A DNA stretch of 64,000 nucleotides, taken from contig NZ_MJIL01000060.1 of the NCBI RefSeq assembly GCF_001939735.1, forward strand, positions 62,001 through 126,000. The letters are read 5' to 3'. The notes under the pieces were generated by a model that did not search any database, was not told the origin of the DNA, and saw only the letters and a list, made by a program, of their open reading frames with translations. Shown here piece after piece: positions 55,877 to 64,000 of the stretch; position 1 is the first letter of the stretch, and every line of letters begins with the position of its first letter. Source of the stretch: Photobacterium proteolyticum (GTDB lineage: Bacteria; Pseudomonadota; Gammaproteobacteria; Enterobacterales; Vibrionaceae). The translations under genes and the position numbers were made by a program.

Positions 55877-56209
55877 TTAGCCGCAGCACTTTTTGAACTT
55901 CTTGCCGCTACCACATGAGCAAGGGTCATTACGGTTGGGCGTTTTCTCGAAAACGGTCGTTTTTGGCTTGTTCAGGATTGTTTCTAGTTCAACTAGATTT
56001 TCTTTTTCTTCTACACTGACCGTAATTGTTGCAAATAGCTGATTTTCGGCAAGGATAGCTTCAACCTCTGTTTTGCGCTCTTCACTGTTAACGATAAGCG
56101 GTAGCGGGTTGGTTTCGGTTCCTAGTTTGGCTGCACGTTTGGTGTTGTAACCGAAGCTCTCGTGCTTAGGTTTTTTCTCGATGCGGCCTTTATAGAAAAA
56201 TTTAGACAT
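55877..56209 (-). CDS. SEC-C metal-binding protein, PBPRA1643 family
   Basis: 110 residues from ATG 56209. The C-terminus is the zinc-binding SEC-C motif [13 protein letters not shown]. The N-terminal [23 protein letters not shown] is the hallmark of the PBPRA1643 family, described from Photobacterium and related genera. Role unknown; SEC-C domains often bind SecB or nucleic acid. The upstream ribosome site is weak, and translation from an earlier ATG (56239) cannot be ruled out. Confidence 0.9.
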   Translation of the reverse strand: MSKFFYKGRIEKKPKHESFGYNTKRAAKLGTETNPLPLIVNSEERKTEVEAILAENQLFATITVSVEEKENLVELETILNKPKTTVFEKTPNRNDPCSCGSGKKFKKCCG

Positions 56210-56471
56210 AACCTGAATCCTGTATAACGTAGTCCGCATCTGCGGAGAGGGAGGGGATGTTAACGGCTAACCGGGCCGCCCGCAAGTCAAAGACCATACC
56301 TGTGTACAACCTTTGTTCAATCTAACTACAACGTTATATGCGTCGATCAGATTATGTAGCAACCGTGCTTGCGACATTGTCGAATAGTGATTACTGTCCT
56401 ATCGTAGAATAATGATAATTTGAACTTTTTTACCCTCAAGCAGGACGTTCGAGGTAAGCAGGGAGACGCTA

Positions 56472-58301
56472 ATGTTGAAAAAGATACCATTATTCGGGGC
56501 AATGTTGTTCGCTACCGGAGCGATCCATGCCGTCGATGTTTATGCTGCCGAGGTAATAGAGTCGACCAATCTGGTTGGTTTCGGCAGTGCGAAATACCCC
56601 AGTAACTTTACTCATTTCGACTATGTGAATCCCGAAGCTCCTAAAGGAGGGCAGGTTACCTACGCCCAGGTAGGTACGTTTGATAGTTTTAATCGTTATG
56701 CCAGTCGGGGAGTATCTGCAGCCGGTGCGGATGCTATCTATGATACCTTGTTTGTTTCCTCTACAGATGAAATCGACAGCCACTACCCGCTTATTGCAGA
56801 AAAAGTACGTTATGCCGATGACTTCACCTGGATGGAAGTGGACATCAACCCCAAGGCCCGCTTTCACGATGGCCACTCGATAACGGCTGAAGACGTTGCT
56901 TTTACCTTTGAAAAATTCCTCAAAGAAGGGGTAGCACAATACAAGGTATATTATAAGGACGTTAAGTCGGTAACGGCCAAGTCCAAACTCACTGCCCGTA
57001 TCGACATGATCAAACCCAATCGTGAAATTCTATTCTCGCTGGTACAGGGAATGGTCGTGCTCCCCGAGCATTATTGGAAAGACAAGAACCTGAGTGAGCC
57101 CCTGAGCACGCCGCCTCTCGGCAGTAGTGCCTATAAGGTTGCCAGCTATAAATCAGGCCAGAGCGTGACTTATTCGCTGGTTGATGACTACTGGGCCAAG
57201 GATTTGCCGGTAAATATCGGTCGTCATAATTTTGAAACCATCAAGTACGACTACTATCGTGATGAAACCGTAACCCTCGAAGCCTTCAAGGCGGGTGAAT
57301 ACGACATCCGGGAAGAAAATGTTGCCAAGTTCTGGGCCACCATGTATCAGGGGCCTAACTTTGATCAGGGCTATATCCTCAAGGAGGAAATCCCCCACCA
57401 GATCCCGCAATCGATGCAGGCTTTTGTCTTCAATACGGAAAGTCCATATTTTCAGGACGCCAGAGTCCGCGAGGCACTGACCTATGCAATGGACTTTGAG
57501 TGGATGAACAAAAGCCTGTTCTACAACCAGTACAAGCGCACCCGCAGTTATTTCCAGAATACCGAGTATGAAGCAAGCGGCCTGCCGACTGCCGATGAGC
57601 TCAAGGTGCTTGAACCTGTGAAAGATAAAGTGCCGCCGCGGGTGTTTACCGAAGCCTATCAACCGCCGGTGACTGACGGCTCGGGACGGATTCGGAGCCA
57701 GATGCGCAAGGCTCTTGGCTTGTTGAAGCAATCTGGCTGGGTACTGAAGAACAAGGTGATGAGCAATGTCGAAACAGGCGAGCCGTTTGCTTTTGAGTTG
57801 TTGATCTATAGCCCGACTACCGAGCGCTTGGCAATCCCGGTGCAGAGGAACCTCAAATTGATGGGGATCGATATGAAGATCCGCACCGTCGATACTACCC
57901 AGTACATCAAGCGACTGCGTGATCGTGACTTTGACATGGTGTCACATGGCTACGGTGCCAACCCCTATCCGAATCCTAATTTGCTGATAGCCTGGAATAG
58001 CAATTTTATCGACAGTACCTACAATACGGCAGGTGTCAAAGACCCCGCAATTGATTATCTGACAGAGAAGATTGCAGAGAATCAGCAAGATCCGGAAGCT
58101 TTACTCAGTTACGGGCGAGCGCTAGACAGGGTGTTGCAGTGGAATTTCTTCGTGATCCCGCAATGGCATATCAGTCAGTTCCGTGTTGCCAGCTGGGATA
58201 AGTTCTCCCGTCCGTCGGTAAGGCCCAAGTATGCGCTGGGCAAGGATACTTGGTGGATTGATCCGGTGAAGGCCGCCAAGCTGCCGGAAAAACGCCGCTA
58301 A
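56472..58301 (+). CDS. yejA: Periplasmic solute-binding protein YejA (oligopeptide/microcin C-type)
   Basis: 609 residues with a signal peptide ending near YAAE. It belongs to family 5 solute-binding proteins; NFTHFDYVNPEAPKGGQVTYA and MVSHGYGANPYPNPN match YejA. In E. coli YejABEF imports microcin C and peptides. It is the first gene of yejABEF; about 85 bases separate it from yejB. Confidence 0.95.
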   Translation: MLKKIPLFGAMLFATGAIHAVDVYAAEVIESTNLVGFGSAKYPSNFTHFDYVNPEAPKGGQVTYAQVGTFDSFNRYASRGVSAAGADAIYDTLFVSSTDEIDSHYPLIAEKVRYADDFTWMEVDINPKARFHDGHSITAEDVAFTFEKFLKEGVAQYKVYYKDVKSVTAKSKLTARIDMIKPNREILFSLVQGMVVLPEHYWKDKNLSEPLSTPPLGSSAYKVASYKSGQSVTYSLVDDYWAKDLPVNIGRHNFETIKYDYYRDETVTLEAFKAGEYDIREENVAKFWATMYQGPNFDQGYILKEEIPHQIPQSMQAFVFNTESPYFQDARVREALTYAMDFEWMNKSLFYNQYKRTRSYFQNTEYEASGLPTADELKVLEPVKDKVPPRVFTEAYQPPVTDGSGRIRSQMRKALGLLKQSGWVLKNKVMSNVETGEPFAFELLIYSPTTERLAIPVQRNLKLMGIDMKIRTVDTTQYIKRLRDRDFDMVSHGYGANPYPNPNLLIAWNSNFIDSTYNTAGVKDPAIDYLTEKIAENQQDPEALLSYGRALDRVLQWNFFVIPQWHISQFRVASWDKFSRPSVRPKYALGKDTWWIDPVKAAKLPEKRR

Positions 58302-58385
58302 TGATTGGCCGGAGTGCAAATGATGCAGTGCACAAAGCTGCGATACGTTGTTCGCCTTAGGAAGTATTAAGAAGGCATAGGGAAG

Positions 58386-59471
58386 ATGACTGCTTATATA
58401 ATTCGTCGTTTGTTACTGGTTATTCCGACCTTATGGGCGATTATAACCATTAACTTTTTTGTCATTCAGATTGCGCCGGGCGGACCTGTCGAGCAGGCGG
58501 TCGCCCAGCTTGAAGGGCATTCGTCCGGCATCATGGAACGTTTCACCGGGGGTGGCCAGGAGGTTCAGGCCGTAGAGCCGGGAGACAACGGTTCTGGCTA
58601 TCGTGGTTCGCGCGGGCTGGATCCCGAAGTGGTCGAAGCCATCAAGGTGCAGTTTGGCTTTGATAAGCCTCTGCATGAACGCTACTTCGATATGCTGAAG
58701 AACTATGCCACTTTTAACTTTGGCGAGAGCCTGTTTAAAGGGGGCAATGTGATTGATCTGATCATCGATCGCCTGCCGGTATCTATTTCCCTGGGGTTAT
58801 GGAGCACCCTGATCATCTATTTCGTCTCTATTCCGCTGGGGATCGCCAAGGCTATTAATCATGGCTCGCGGTTTGATGTCTGGAGTAGTGCTGTCGTCAT
58901 TGTTGGTTATGCCATTCCGGGTTTTTTGTTTGCTATCTTGCTGATAATCTTCTTTGCCAGTGGCAACTATTTCAGCTGGTTCCCGTTGCGTGGCTTAGTG
59001 TCATCCGACTTTGACCAACTGGCGTGGTATCAGCAGATCATCGATTATTTCTGGCATTTGACCTTGCCTATTCTGGCGATGGTGATCGGTGGGTTTGCTA
59101 CCTTGTCGATGCTGACTAAAAACTCTTTCCTCGATGAAATTAACAAGCAGTATGTGGTGACGGCCCGAGCCAAGGGGCTCGACGAGCGCAGCATTCTCTA
59201 CCGTCATGTATTCCGTAATGCCATGTTGATCATCATAGCCGGGTTCCCCGCGGCATTTATCAGTATTTTCTTTACCGGCGCGATGCTGATTGAGGTGATG
59301 TTTTCGCTGGAAGGTATTGGGCTATTGGGGTTTGAGTCGACCATTCAGCGTGATTATCCGGTGGTATTCAGTTCTTTATATATCATGACCCTGCTGGGAC
59401 TTTTATTGAACATCATTTCGGATTTGACGTACACCTTCGTTGATCCACGCATTGATTTTGAGGCGCGCTAG
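58386..59471 (+). CDS. yejB: ABC transporter permease YejB
   Basis: 361 residues, six membrane helices, with an extra periplasmic segment after helix 1 that is normal for YejB. The EAA loop [22 protein letters not shown] docks on YejF. The stop shares a base with the GTG start of yejE. Confidence 0.95.
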   Translation: MTAYIIRRLLLVIPTLWAIITINFFVIQIAPGGPVEQAVAQLEGHSSGIMERFTGGGQEVQAVEPGDNGSGYRGSRGLDPEVVEAIKVQFGFDKPLHERYFDMLKNYATFNFGESLFKGGNVIDLIIDRLPVSISLGLWSTLIIYFVSIPLGIAKAINHGSRFDVWSSAVVIVGYAIPGFLFAILLIIFFASGNYFSWFPLRGLVSSDFDQLAWYQQIIDYFWHLTLPILAMVIGGFATLSMLTKNSFLDEINKQYVVTARAKGLDERSILYRHVFRNAMLIIIAGFPAAFISIFFTGAMLIEVMFSLEGIGLLGFESTIQRDYPVVFSSLYIMTLLGLLLNIISDLTYTFVDPRIDFEAR

Positions 59472-60493
59472 TGAAAATGAATCCGTTAACAAAGGAGAGA
59501 CTGGCGAGATTCCGTGCCCATAAACGCGGTTACTGGTCGCTATGGACCTTTGCTTTGCTGTTTTTTATCAGTTTGTTTGCCGAAGTGGTTGCCAATGACA
59601 AGCCGCTGTTGATCCGCTTTGATGCCAATTGGTATTTTCCGATCATCGAGCAATATACAGAAACCGAGTTTGGCGGAGAGTTCGAGTCTGAAGCCGATTA
59701 TACCGACCCCTATGTGGTTGAGTTGATTGAGGCTGATGGCTTTATGATTTGGCCGCTCATCCGTTTTAGCTACGATACCATTAATTATGATTTGACCGGC
59801 CCGGCACCGTCTCCGCCGGATAGTGTCAACTGGCTGGGCACGGATGATAAAGGACGGGACGTACTGGCACGGATCATTTATGGTTTCCGGATCTCCGTGT
59901 TATTCGGGTTTGCCCTTACTGTTATCTCGACCATCATCGGGGTGATAGTGGGAGCGTGTCAGGGCTATTACGGTGGTTGGGTCGATTTGTTCGGTCAGCG
60001 TTTCATCGAAGTGTGGTCGGGAATGCCGACACTGTTCCTGTTGATCATTCTCTCAAGTTTCGTTGAGCCGAACTTCTGGTGGTTACTCGGGATCATGGTT
60101 CTGTTTAGCTGGATGGGGCTTGTCGGTGTGGTGCGGGCAGAGTTCCTCCGTTGCCGGAACTTCGATTATGTCCGTGCCGCCCAGGCACTGGGTGTCGGAG
60201 ACGGACGTATTATGCTGCGTCATATGTTGCCAAACGCCATGGTGGCCTCGCTCACCATGATGCCGTTTATTCTCAGCGGCTCAGTGACAACCTTAACCTC
60301 GCTGGATTTTCTTGGCTTTGGTCTGCCCGCAGGATCGCCGTCATTAGGCGAGTTGCTGGCGCAGGGTAAAACGAATTTGCAGGCTCCCTGGCTTGGGTTG
60401 TCTGCCTTTGTTGTACTGTCAATTATGCTAAGCCTGCTGGTGTTTGTCGGTGAAGCTGTCCGGGATGCATTTGATCCCCATCATCAGAGATAA
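59471..60493 (+). CDS. yejE: ABC transporter permease YejE
   Basis: 340 residues with a long periplasmic segment after helix 1, then five helices. The EAA loop reads RNFDYVRAAQALGVGDGRIMLRH. It begins at GTG 59471, overlapping the yejB stop, so translation is coupled; it could alternatively begin at the ATG two codons later. Forms the pore with YejB. Confidence 0.95.
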   Translation: MKMNPLTKERLARFRAHKRGYWSLWTFALLFFISLFAEVVANDKPLLIRFDANWYFPIIEQYTETEFGGEFESEADYTDPYVVELIEADGFMIWPLIRFSYDTINYDLTGPAPSPPDSVNWLGTDDKGRDVLARIIYGFRISVLFGFALTVISTIIGVIVGACQGYYGGWVDLFGQRFIEVWSGMPTLFLLIILSSFVEPNFWWLLGIMVLFSWMGLVGVVRAEFLRCRNFDYVRAAQALGVGDGRIMLRHMLPNAMVASLTMMPFILSGSVTTLTSLDFLGFGLPAGSPSLGELLAQGKTNLQAPWLGLSAFVVLSIMLSLLVFVGEAVRDAFDPHHQR

Positions 60494-60496
60494 GTC

Positions 60497-62089
60497 ATGG
60501 CAAAACCAATACTCACAATTGAAAACTTATCGGTTGGCTTTCAGAGCGGTGACAGTGTCAATCAGGTCACGCACGATGTTAGTCTTTCTATTCGCCGTGG
60601 AGAGACGTTGGCGCTGGTGGGTGAAAGTGGTTCGGGTAAGTCGGTGACGGCCAATGCGATACTACGCCTGTTGCCAAAGTCCTCTACCCGTTATATCGGC
60701 GGTCAGGTTATCTATGACGGGACAGATATGATGGCGTGCAGCGAGCGCGAGATGCGTCGAATGCGAGGTGATCGGATCGGAATGATATTTCAGGAACCGA
60801 TGATGTCGCTTAATCCGTTGCACAAAATTGGTCGCCAGCTATGTGAAACCTTGGCTATCCACCGGGGAATAAGGCAGAGAGATGCTGAAAAGCGTGCATT
60901 GAGTTGGCTAAAGAAGGTCGGTATTCGTAATGCCGAAAAACGTCTTACGGCCTATCCGCACGAATTATCGGGTGGCGAACGTCAGCGGGTAATGATAGCA
61001 ATGGCCCTGATAAACGAACCTGAACTCTTAATTGCCGATGAGCCGACAACAGCGCTTGATGTGTCGGTGCAGGCGCAGATACTGGAGTTGCTCAAAGATC
61101 TCCAGCAGGAGATGGGTATGGCGATGCTGTTTATTACCCATGACTTGAGTATCGTCCGCCGTATTGCAGATCGGGTGGCAGTTATGCAGCTTGGCACTCT
61201 GGTAGAGACAGATACCCGTGATGTGATATTCAATACCCCGTCCGATCCCTATACGATTAAGCTGATCAACTCTGATCCGAGCGGCAGCCCGGTTCCTGTT
61301 TCAGCCAGCGCCGAGCCTTTGTTCGATGTGAATGATTTGCGGGTGTGGTTTCCGATCACCGGCGGCATTTTGAAAAGAGTGAAGGATCATATTAAAGCCG
61401 TTACCGATGTCAGCTTTATTCTGCGAAAAGGCCACAGTGTCGGTTTGGTGGGTGAAAGTGGCTCCGGCAAATCGACAACCGGGATGGCGGTGCTGAAACT
61501 GCTCAATAGTGAAGGACAAATTCGCTTCGACGGGGTAGATATTTCGGCGCTTAGTCGTAAGCAGATGCTGCCTTACCGCAGTAAATTGCAGGTGGTGTTC
61601 CAAGATCCGTTTTCGGCGCTCAACCCGCGTATGTCGGTCGCGCAGATCATTGGTGAAGGGTTAAAAATCCACAAGTCGCTGACCCCGAAAGAAGAGGACG
61701 AGGTGATTTGCGAAGCAATGCGGGAAGTGGAGTTGGACCCGGACACCCGTCACCGCTACCCCAATGAGTTTTCCGGCGGACAGCGGCAACGTATCGCGAT
61801 TGCCCGTGCCCTGGTATTGAAGCCGGAGTTTATTTTGCTCGATGAGCCGACATCATCGCTCGACAGGACCGTGCAGTTTCAGGTGTTGAGCTTGCTAAAA
61901 TCCCTCCAGCAAAAGTACGGGTTGAGCTATCTGTTTATCAGTCATGATCTCCATGTTGTGAAGTCACTTTGCCACTACACCTTGGTGCTTAAGAATGGCC
62001 AAGTCGTTGAGCAGGGTGACACGGCGCAAGTCTTTAATGAACCACAACATGCCTACACCCGAGAGCTAGTGAACTTGTCATCAGTCTAA
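60497..62089 (+). CDS. yejF: ABC transporter ATP-binding protein YejF (tandem ATPase)
   Basis: 530 residues with two ATPase domains. Walker A GESGSGKS occurs twice (near residues 41 and 320), and the signatures LSGGERQRV and FSGGQRQRI are both intact. It powers YejBE from the cytoplasm. It starts 3 bases after yejE. No classical terminator follows, only a 31-base dyad at 62166. Confidence 0.95.
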   Translation: MAKPILTIENLSVGFQSGDSVNQVTHDVSLSIRRGETLALVGESGSGKSVTANAILRLLPKSSTRYIGGQVIYDGTDMMACSEREMRRMRGDRIGMIFQEPMMSLNPLHKIGRQLCETLAIHRGIRQRDAEKRALSWLKKVGIRNAEKRLTAYPHELSGGERQRVMIAMALINEPELLIADEPTTALDVSVQAQILELLKDLQQEMGMAMLFITHDLSIVRRIADRVAVMQLGTLVETDTRDVIFNTPSDPYTIKLINSDPSGSPVPVSASAEPLFDVNDLRVWFPITGGILKRVKDHIKAVTDVSFILRKGHSVGLVGESGSGKSTTGMAVLKLLNSEGQIRFDGVDISALSRKQMLPYRSKLQVVFQDPFSALNPRMSVAQIIGEGLKIHKSLTPKEEDEVICEAMREVELDPDTRHRYPNEFSGGQRQRIAIARALVLKPEFILLDEPTSSLDRTVQFQVLSLLKSLQQKYGLSYLFISHDLHVVKSLCHYTLVLKNGQVVEQGDTAQVFNEPQHAYTRELVNLSSV

Positions 62090-62165
62090 ATAGTTAACCG
62101 GTTTACCTGTATGGTATATGTTCAGTAGCCATTTGGCCCTTTCGTCTAAACTTTCCTCACAACAA

Positions 62166-62196
62166 GGTTTTACCTATTACTGTAATAGGTAAAACC
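62166..62196. repeat. Perfect 15-base dyad between yejF and zwf
   Basis: GGTTTTACCTATTAC (62166-62180) and its exact complement (62182-62196) are separated by one base. It lies about 87 bases before the zwf start. It is either the terminator stem of yejF (the T tract after it is weak) or an operator of zwf. Confidence 0.55.
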
Positions 62197-62282
62197 GAAT
62201 TTCCCTTCTTTTTCGTAGTGCTAACATCCGGTCTATCAAGACATTGTCTTGCAGATCTTGTTGTTCTGAATGGAAAAACTCT

Positions 62283-63782
62283 ATGGATAAGCCAGAAAAT
62301 AATTGTATTGTCATTTTTGGTGCGTCAGGCGATCTGACCCACAGGAAATTGATCCCTGCGTTCTATCATCTCTATGCCAATGGGCAGTTACCTGAAGAGT
62401 TTGCCATTTTAGGTGTTAGCCGCACGGCGTTCTCCGATCTGGCATTCAGAGAAAAGCTCAAGCAAACACTGATGACCACGGAGGAAGTGGACGAACAGAC
62501 GCTTGAGGCATTTTGCCAGCATTTGCATTATCAGGCTCTCAATACGGCAGCAGTTGAAGATTACGCGTTGCTGAAAGAACGCCTGGATAGGGTTGACGAA
62601 CAGTGCCATACCAATGGCAACACCACCTTTTACCTTGCTACACCGCCTAGTCTGTACAGTGTGATCCCTGAAAACTTGGCGGCATACGGTCTTAATGATG
62701 AATCGAACGGCTGGAAGCGTCTGATTGTCGAGAAACCTTTTGGTTATGATTTGGCTTCGGCACAGGCCTTGGACCAGCAGCTCCATCGCTATTTTCAGGA
62801 GCACCAGATATATCGAATCGACCATTACCTGGGTAAGGAAACCGTGCAGAATCTGTTGGTTTTCCGCTTTGCCAACGGCATGTTTGAGCCGCTATGGAAC
62901 CGTAACTTTATCGATTATGTCGAAATTACTGCCGCAGAATTTCTTGGTGTTGAAGAGCGCGGTGGCTATTACGACGGAGCCGGTGCGGTGCGTGATATGT
63001 TCCAGAATCACCTGCTGCAGGTATTAGCCATGGTGGGTATGGAGCCGCCAGCGGCTATCAATGCCGATTCGATGCGTGATGAGGTGGTGAAGGTGATGAA
63101 CAGCTTCCAGCCGTTGTCAGAGCAGGATTTAAAACAGAATCTGGTTTTAGGCCAGTACACCGAATCTGATGTTCGCGGTGAGCATCTGCCGGGTTATCGC
63201 GACGAACAAGGGGTTGCATCTGAATCCCGCACCGAGACCTATGTCGGGTTAAAGATGTTTATCGACAACTGGCGCTGGAGCGGCGTACCGTTTTATGTCC
63301 GCACCGGCAAACGCCTTCCAACCCGGGTAACCGAGGTAGTGATTCACTTCAAGAAAACACCGCACCCGGTCTTTAGTGCCAATGCACCGGCGAATAAGCT
63401 GATCATTCGTATTCAGCCTGATGAAGGTATTTTGATGAGTTTTGGCCTCAAGAAACCGGGAGCCGGGTTCGAAGCCAAGGATGTGTCGATGGACTTCCAT
63501 TACGAGAGCCTTGAGGAAACCCACATGCTGACGGCGTACGAGCGGTTGCTGCTAGACTCCATGAACGGCGATGCAACATTATTTGCCCGTACTGACGCAG
63601 TAAAAGCATGTTGGAAGTTTGTTCAGCCAATTCTTGACTACAAAGAAGATCCCAAACACCTGTACGGTTATGCCGCAGGTACCTGGGGGCCGAAAGAAGC
63701 TGATGCCCTGTTGGCTGGCGACAAACGAGAGTGGCGTTTCCCTTGTAAGAACCTGACTAATACTGATTACTGCGAGTTATAA
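62283..63782 (+). CDS. zwf: Glucose-6-phosphate 1-dehydrogenase
   Basis: 499 residues from ATG 62283; the longer frame start at 62244 has no family support. NADP site [10 protein letters not shown] at residues 13-22 and the substrate/active-site segment RIDHYLGKE near residue 178 are intact. First step of the oxidative pentose phosphate pathway, producing NADPH. It is followed by pgl in the same operon, the usual order in Vibrionaceae. Confidence 0.97.
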   Translation: MDKPENNCIVIFGASGDLTHRKLIPAFYHLYANGQLPEEFAILGVSRTAFSDLAFREKLKQTLMTTEEVDEQTLEAFCQHLHYQALNTAAVEDYALLKERLDRVDEQCHTNGNTTFYLATPPSLYSVIPENLAAYGLNDESNGWKRLIVEKPFGYDLASAQALDQQLHRYFQEHQIYRIDHYLGKETVQNLLVFRFANGMFEPLWNRNFIDYVEITAAEFLGVEERGGYYDGAGAVRDMFQNHLLQVLAMVGMEPPAAINADSMRDEVVKVMNSFQPLSEQDLKQNLVLGQYTESDVRGEHLPGYRDEQGVASESRTETYVGLKMFIDNWRWSGVPFYVRTGKRLPTRVTEVVIHFKKTPHPVFSANAPANKLIIRIQPDEGILMSFGLKKPGAGFEAKDVSMDFHYESLEETHMLTAYERLLLDSMNGDATLFARTDAVKACWKFVQPILDYKEDPKHLYGYAAGTWGPKEADALLAGDKREWRFPCKNLTNTDYCEL

Positions 63783-63784
63783 CC

Positions 63785-64000
63785 ATGATGAACTATTCAA
63801 TCTTTGATACCCCCGAGCAGGTGGTGACTTCGCTGGCCGAGTCCATCGTTGAGTACAGTCAACAAAACCGTCCGGTACATATCTCATTGTCTGGTGGCAG
63901 TACACCGGCTCTGTTGTTCAAAGTATTGGCACAGCCGACATTTGCAGATGCCGTCCAGTGGCAGAATTTGCATTTCTGGTGGGGAGATGAGCGCTGTGTC
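63785..64000 (+). CDS. pgl: 6-phosphogluconolactonase, N-terminal part (runs off the window)
   Basis: 72 codons are visible. The phosphate-binding ISLSGGSTPALLF and the WGDERCV motif near the right edge are those of 6-phosphogluconolactonase. It starts 2 bases after the zwf stop (ATGATG, either could be used), so it is cotranscribed with zwf and hydrolyses the product of that enzyme. Confidence 0.94.
   Translation, partial: MMNYSIFDTPEQVVTSLAESIVEYSQQNRPVHISLSGGSTPALLFKVLAQPTFADAVQWQNLHFWWGDERCV

Noticed and set aside
1-64000. CRISPR arrays, tRNA, rRNA, prophage or integron genes
   Set aside because: No regularly spaced repeats, tRNA cloverleaf, rRNA-like segment or integrase was seen on either strand.

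Overview
The window looks like a chromosomal segment of a marine gammaproteobacterium, most likely Vibrionaceae (Vibrio, Photobacterium or Grimontia-like). The grounds are moderate GC content, a pst phosphate operon, lutABC with a lactate permease, an E. coli-like nirBDC locus, a VolA/Pla-1-type lipase, a PBPRA1643-family SEC-C protein, the yejABEF peptide importer, and zwf followed by pgl. The genus call is inference from gene content. No rRNA, tRNA, CRISPR array, phage or intact insertion sequence was seen. One MITE-like element with perfect 24-bp terminal inverted repeats lies at 6784-7066.

Layout. 1-6.2 kb: a partial membrane-protein gene, a small unknown gene, and an RND efflux pair with a divergent LysR regulator; the periplasmic adaptor seems to have lost an internal segment. 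7.2-10.8 kb: pstSCAB with a Pho-box-like array. 11-16.5 kb: a chemoreceptor with a frameshifted 3' end, a LysR regulator, a cytochrome c lipoprotein, a nucleoside transporter and two small overlapping genes. 16.9-26.8 kb: a carboxylate district with a TRAP transporter (dctPQM), a DUF481 outer-membrane protein, lutABC, lactate permease and a divergent LysR regulator. 26.8-32.8 kb: small accessory genes, including a truncated membrane MutS-like gene and an acidic low-complexity secreted protein. 32.9-40.8 kb: a sulfane-sulfur locus. It holds a CoA-disulfide/polysulfide reductase with a rhodanese domain and a DUF2892 protein on one side, and divergently an ArsR-type sensor with conserved cysteines, two YeeE/YedE half-transporters, and then a large RND pump with its adaptor. 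40.9-45.8 kb: siroheme methyltransferase, nitrite channel and NADH nitrite reductase (nirBD), with a promoter that reproduces the E. coli FNR/NarL spacing. 46-51.8 kb: a lipase gene broken by one in-frame stop, an aromatic amino acid permease preceded by a candidate Phe/Tyr-rich leader peptide, and an Ap4A phosphorylase-like gene. 51.9-64 kb: a second EF-G, a DUF4336 protein, a SPOUT RNA methyltransferase, a SEC-C protein, yejABEF, zwf and the start of pgl.

How the genes work together. Lactate can enter through LctP, and possibly the TRAP system, and be oxidised by LutABC. Nitrite enters by NirC and is reduced by NirBD using siroheme made with CobA/CysG-type SUMT. The sulfur locus probably senses and handles persulfide or polysulfide. 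The most interesting unexplained items are the leader peptide before the tyrosine permease (with repeated stem-loops and a flanking direct repeat) and the coupling of a persulfide-type regulator to an RND pump. At least four genes are broken or shortened: adaptor, chemoreceptor, lipase and MutS-like. These could be genome decay or, for the single-base events, sequencing error.
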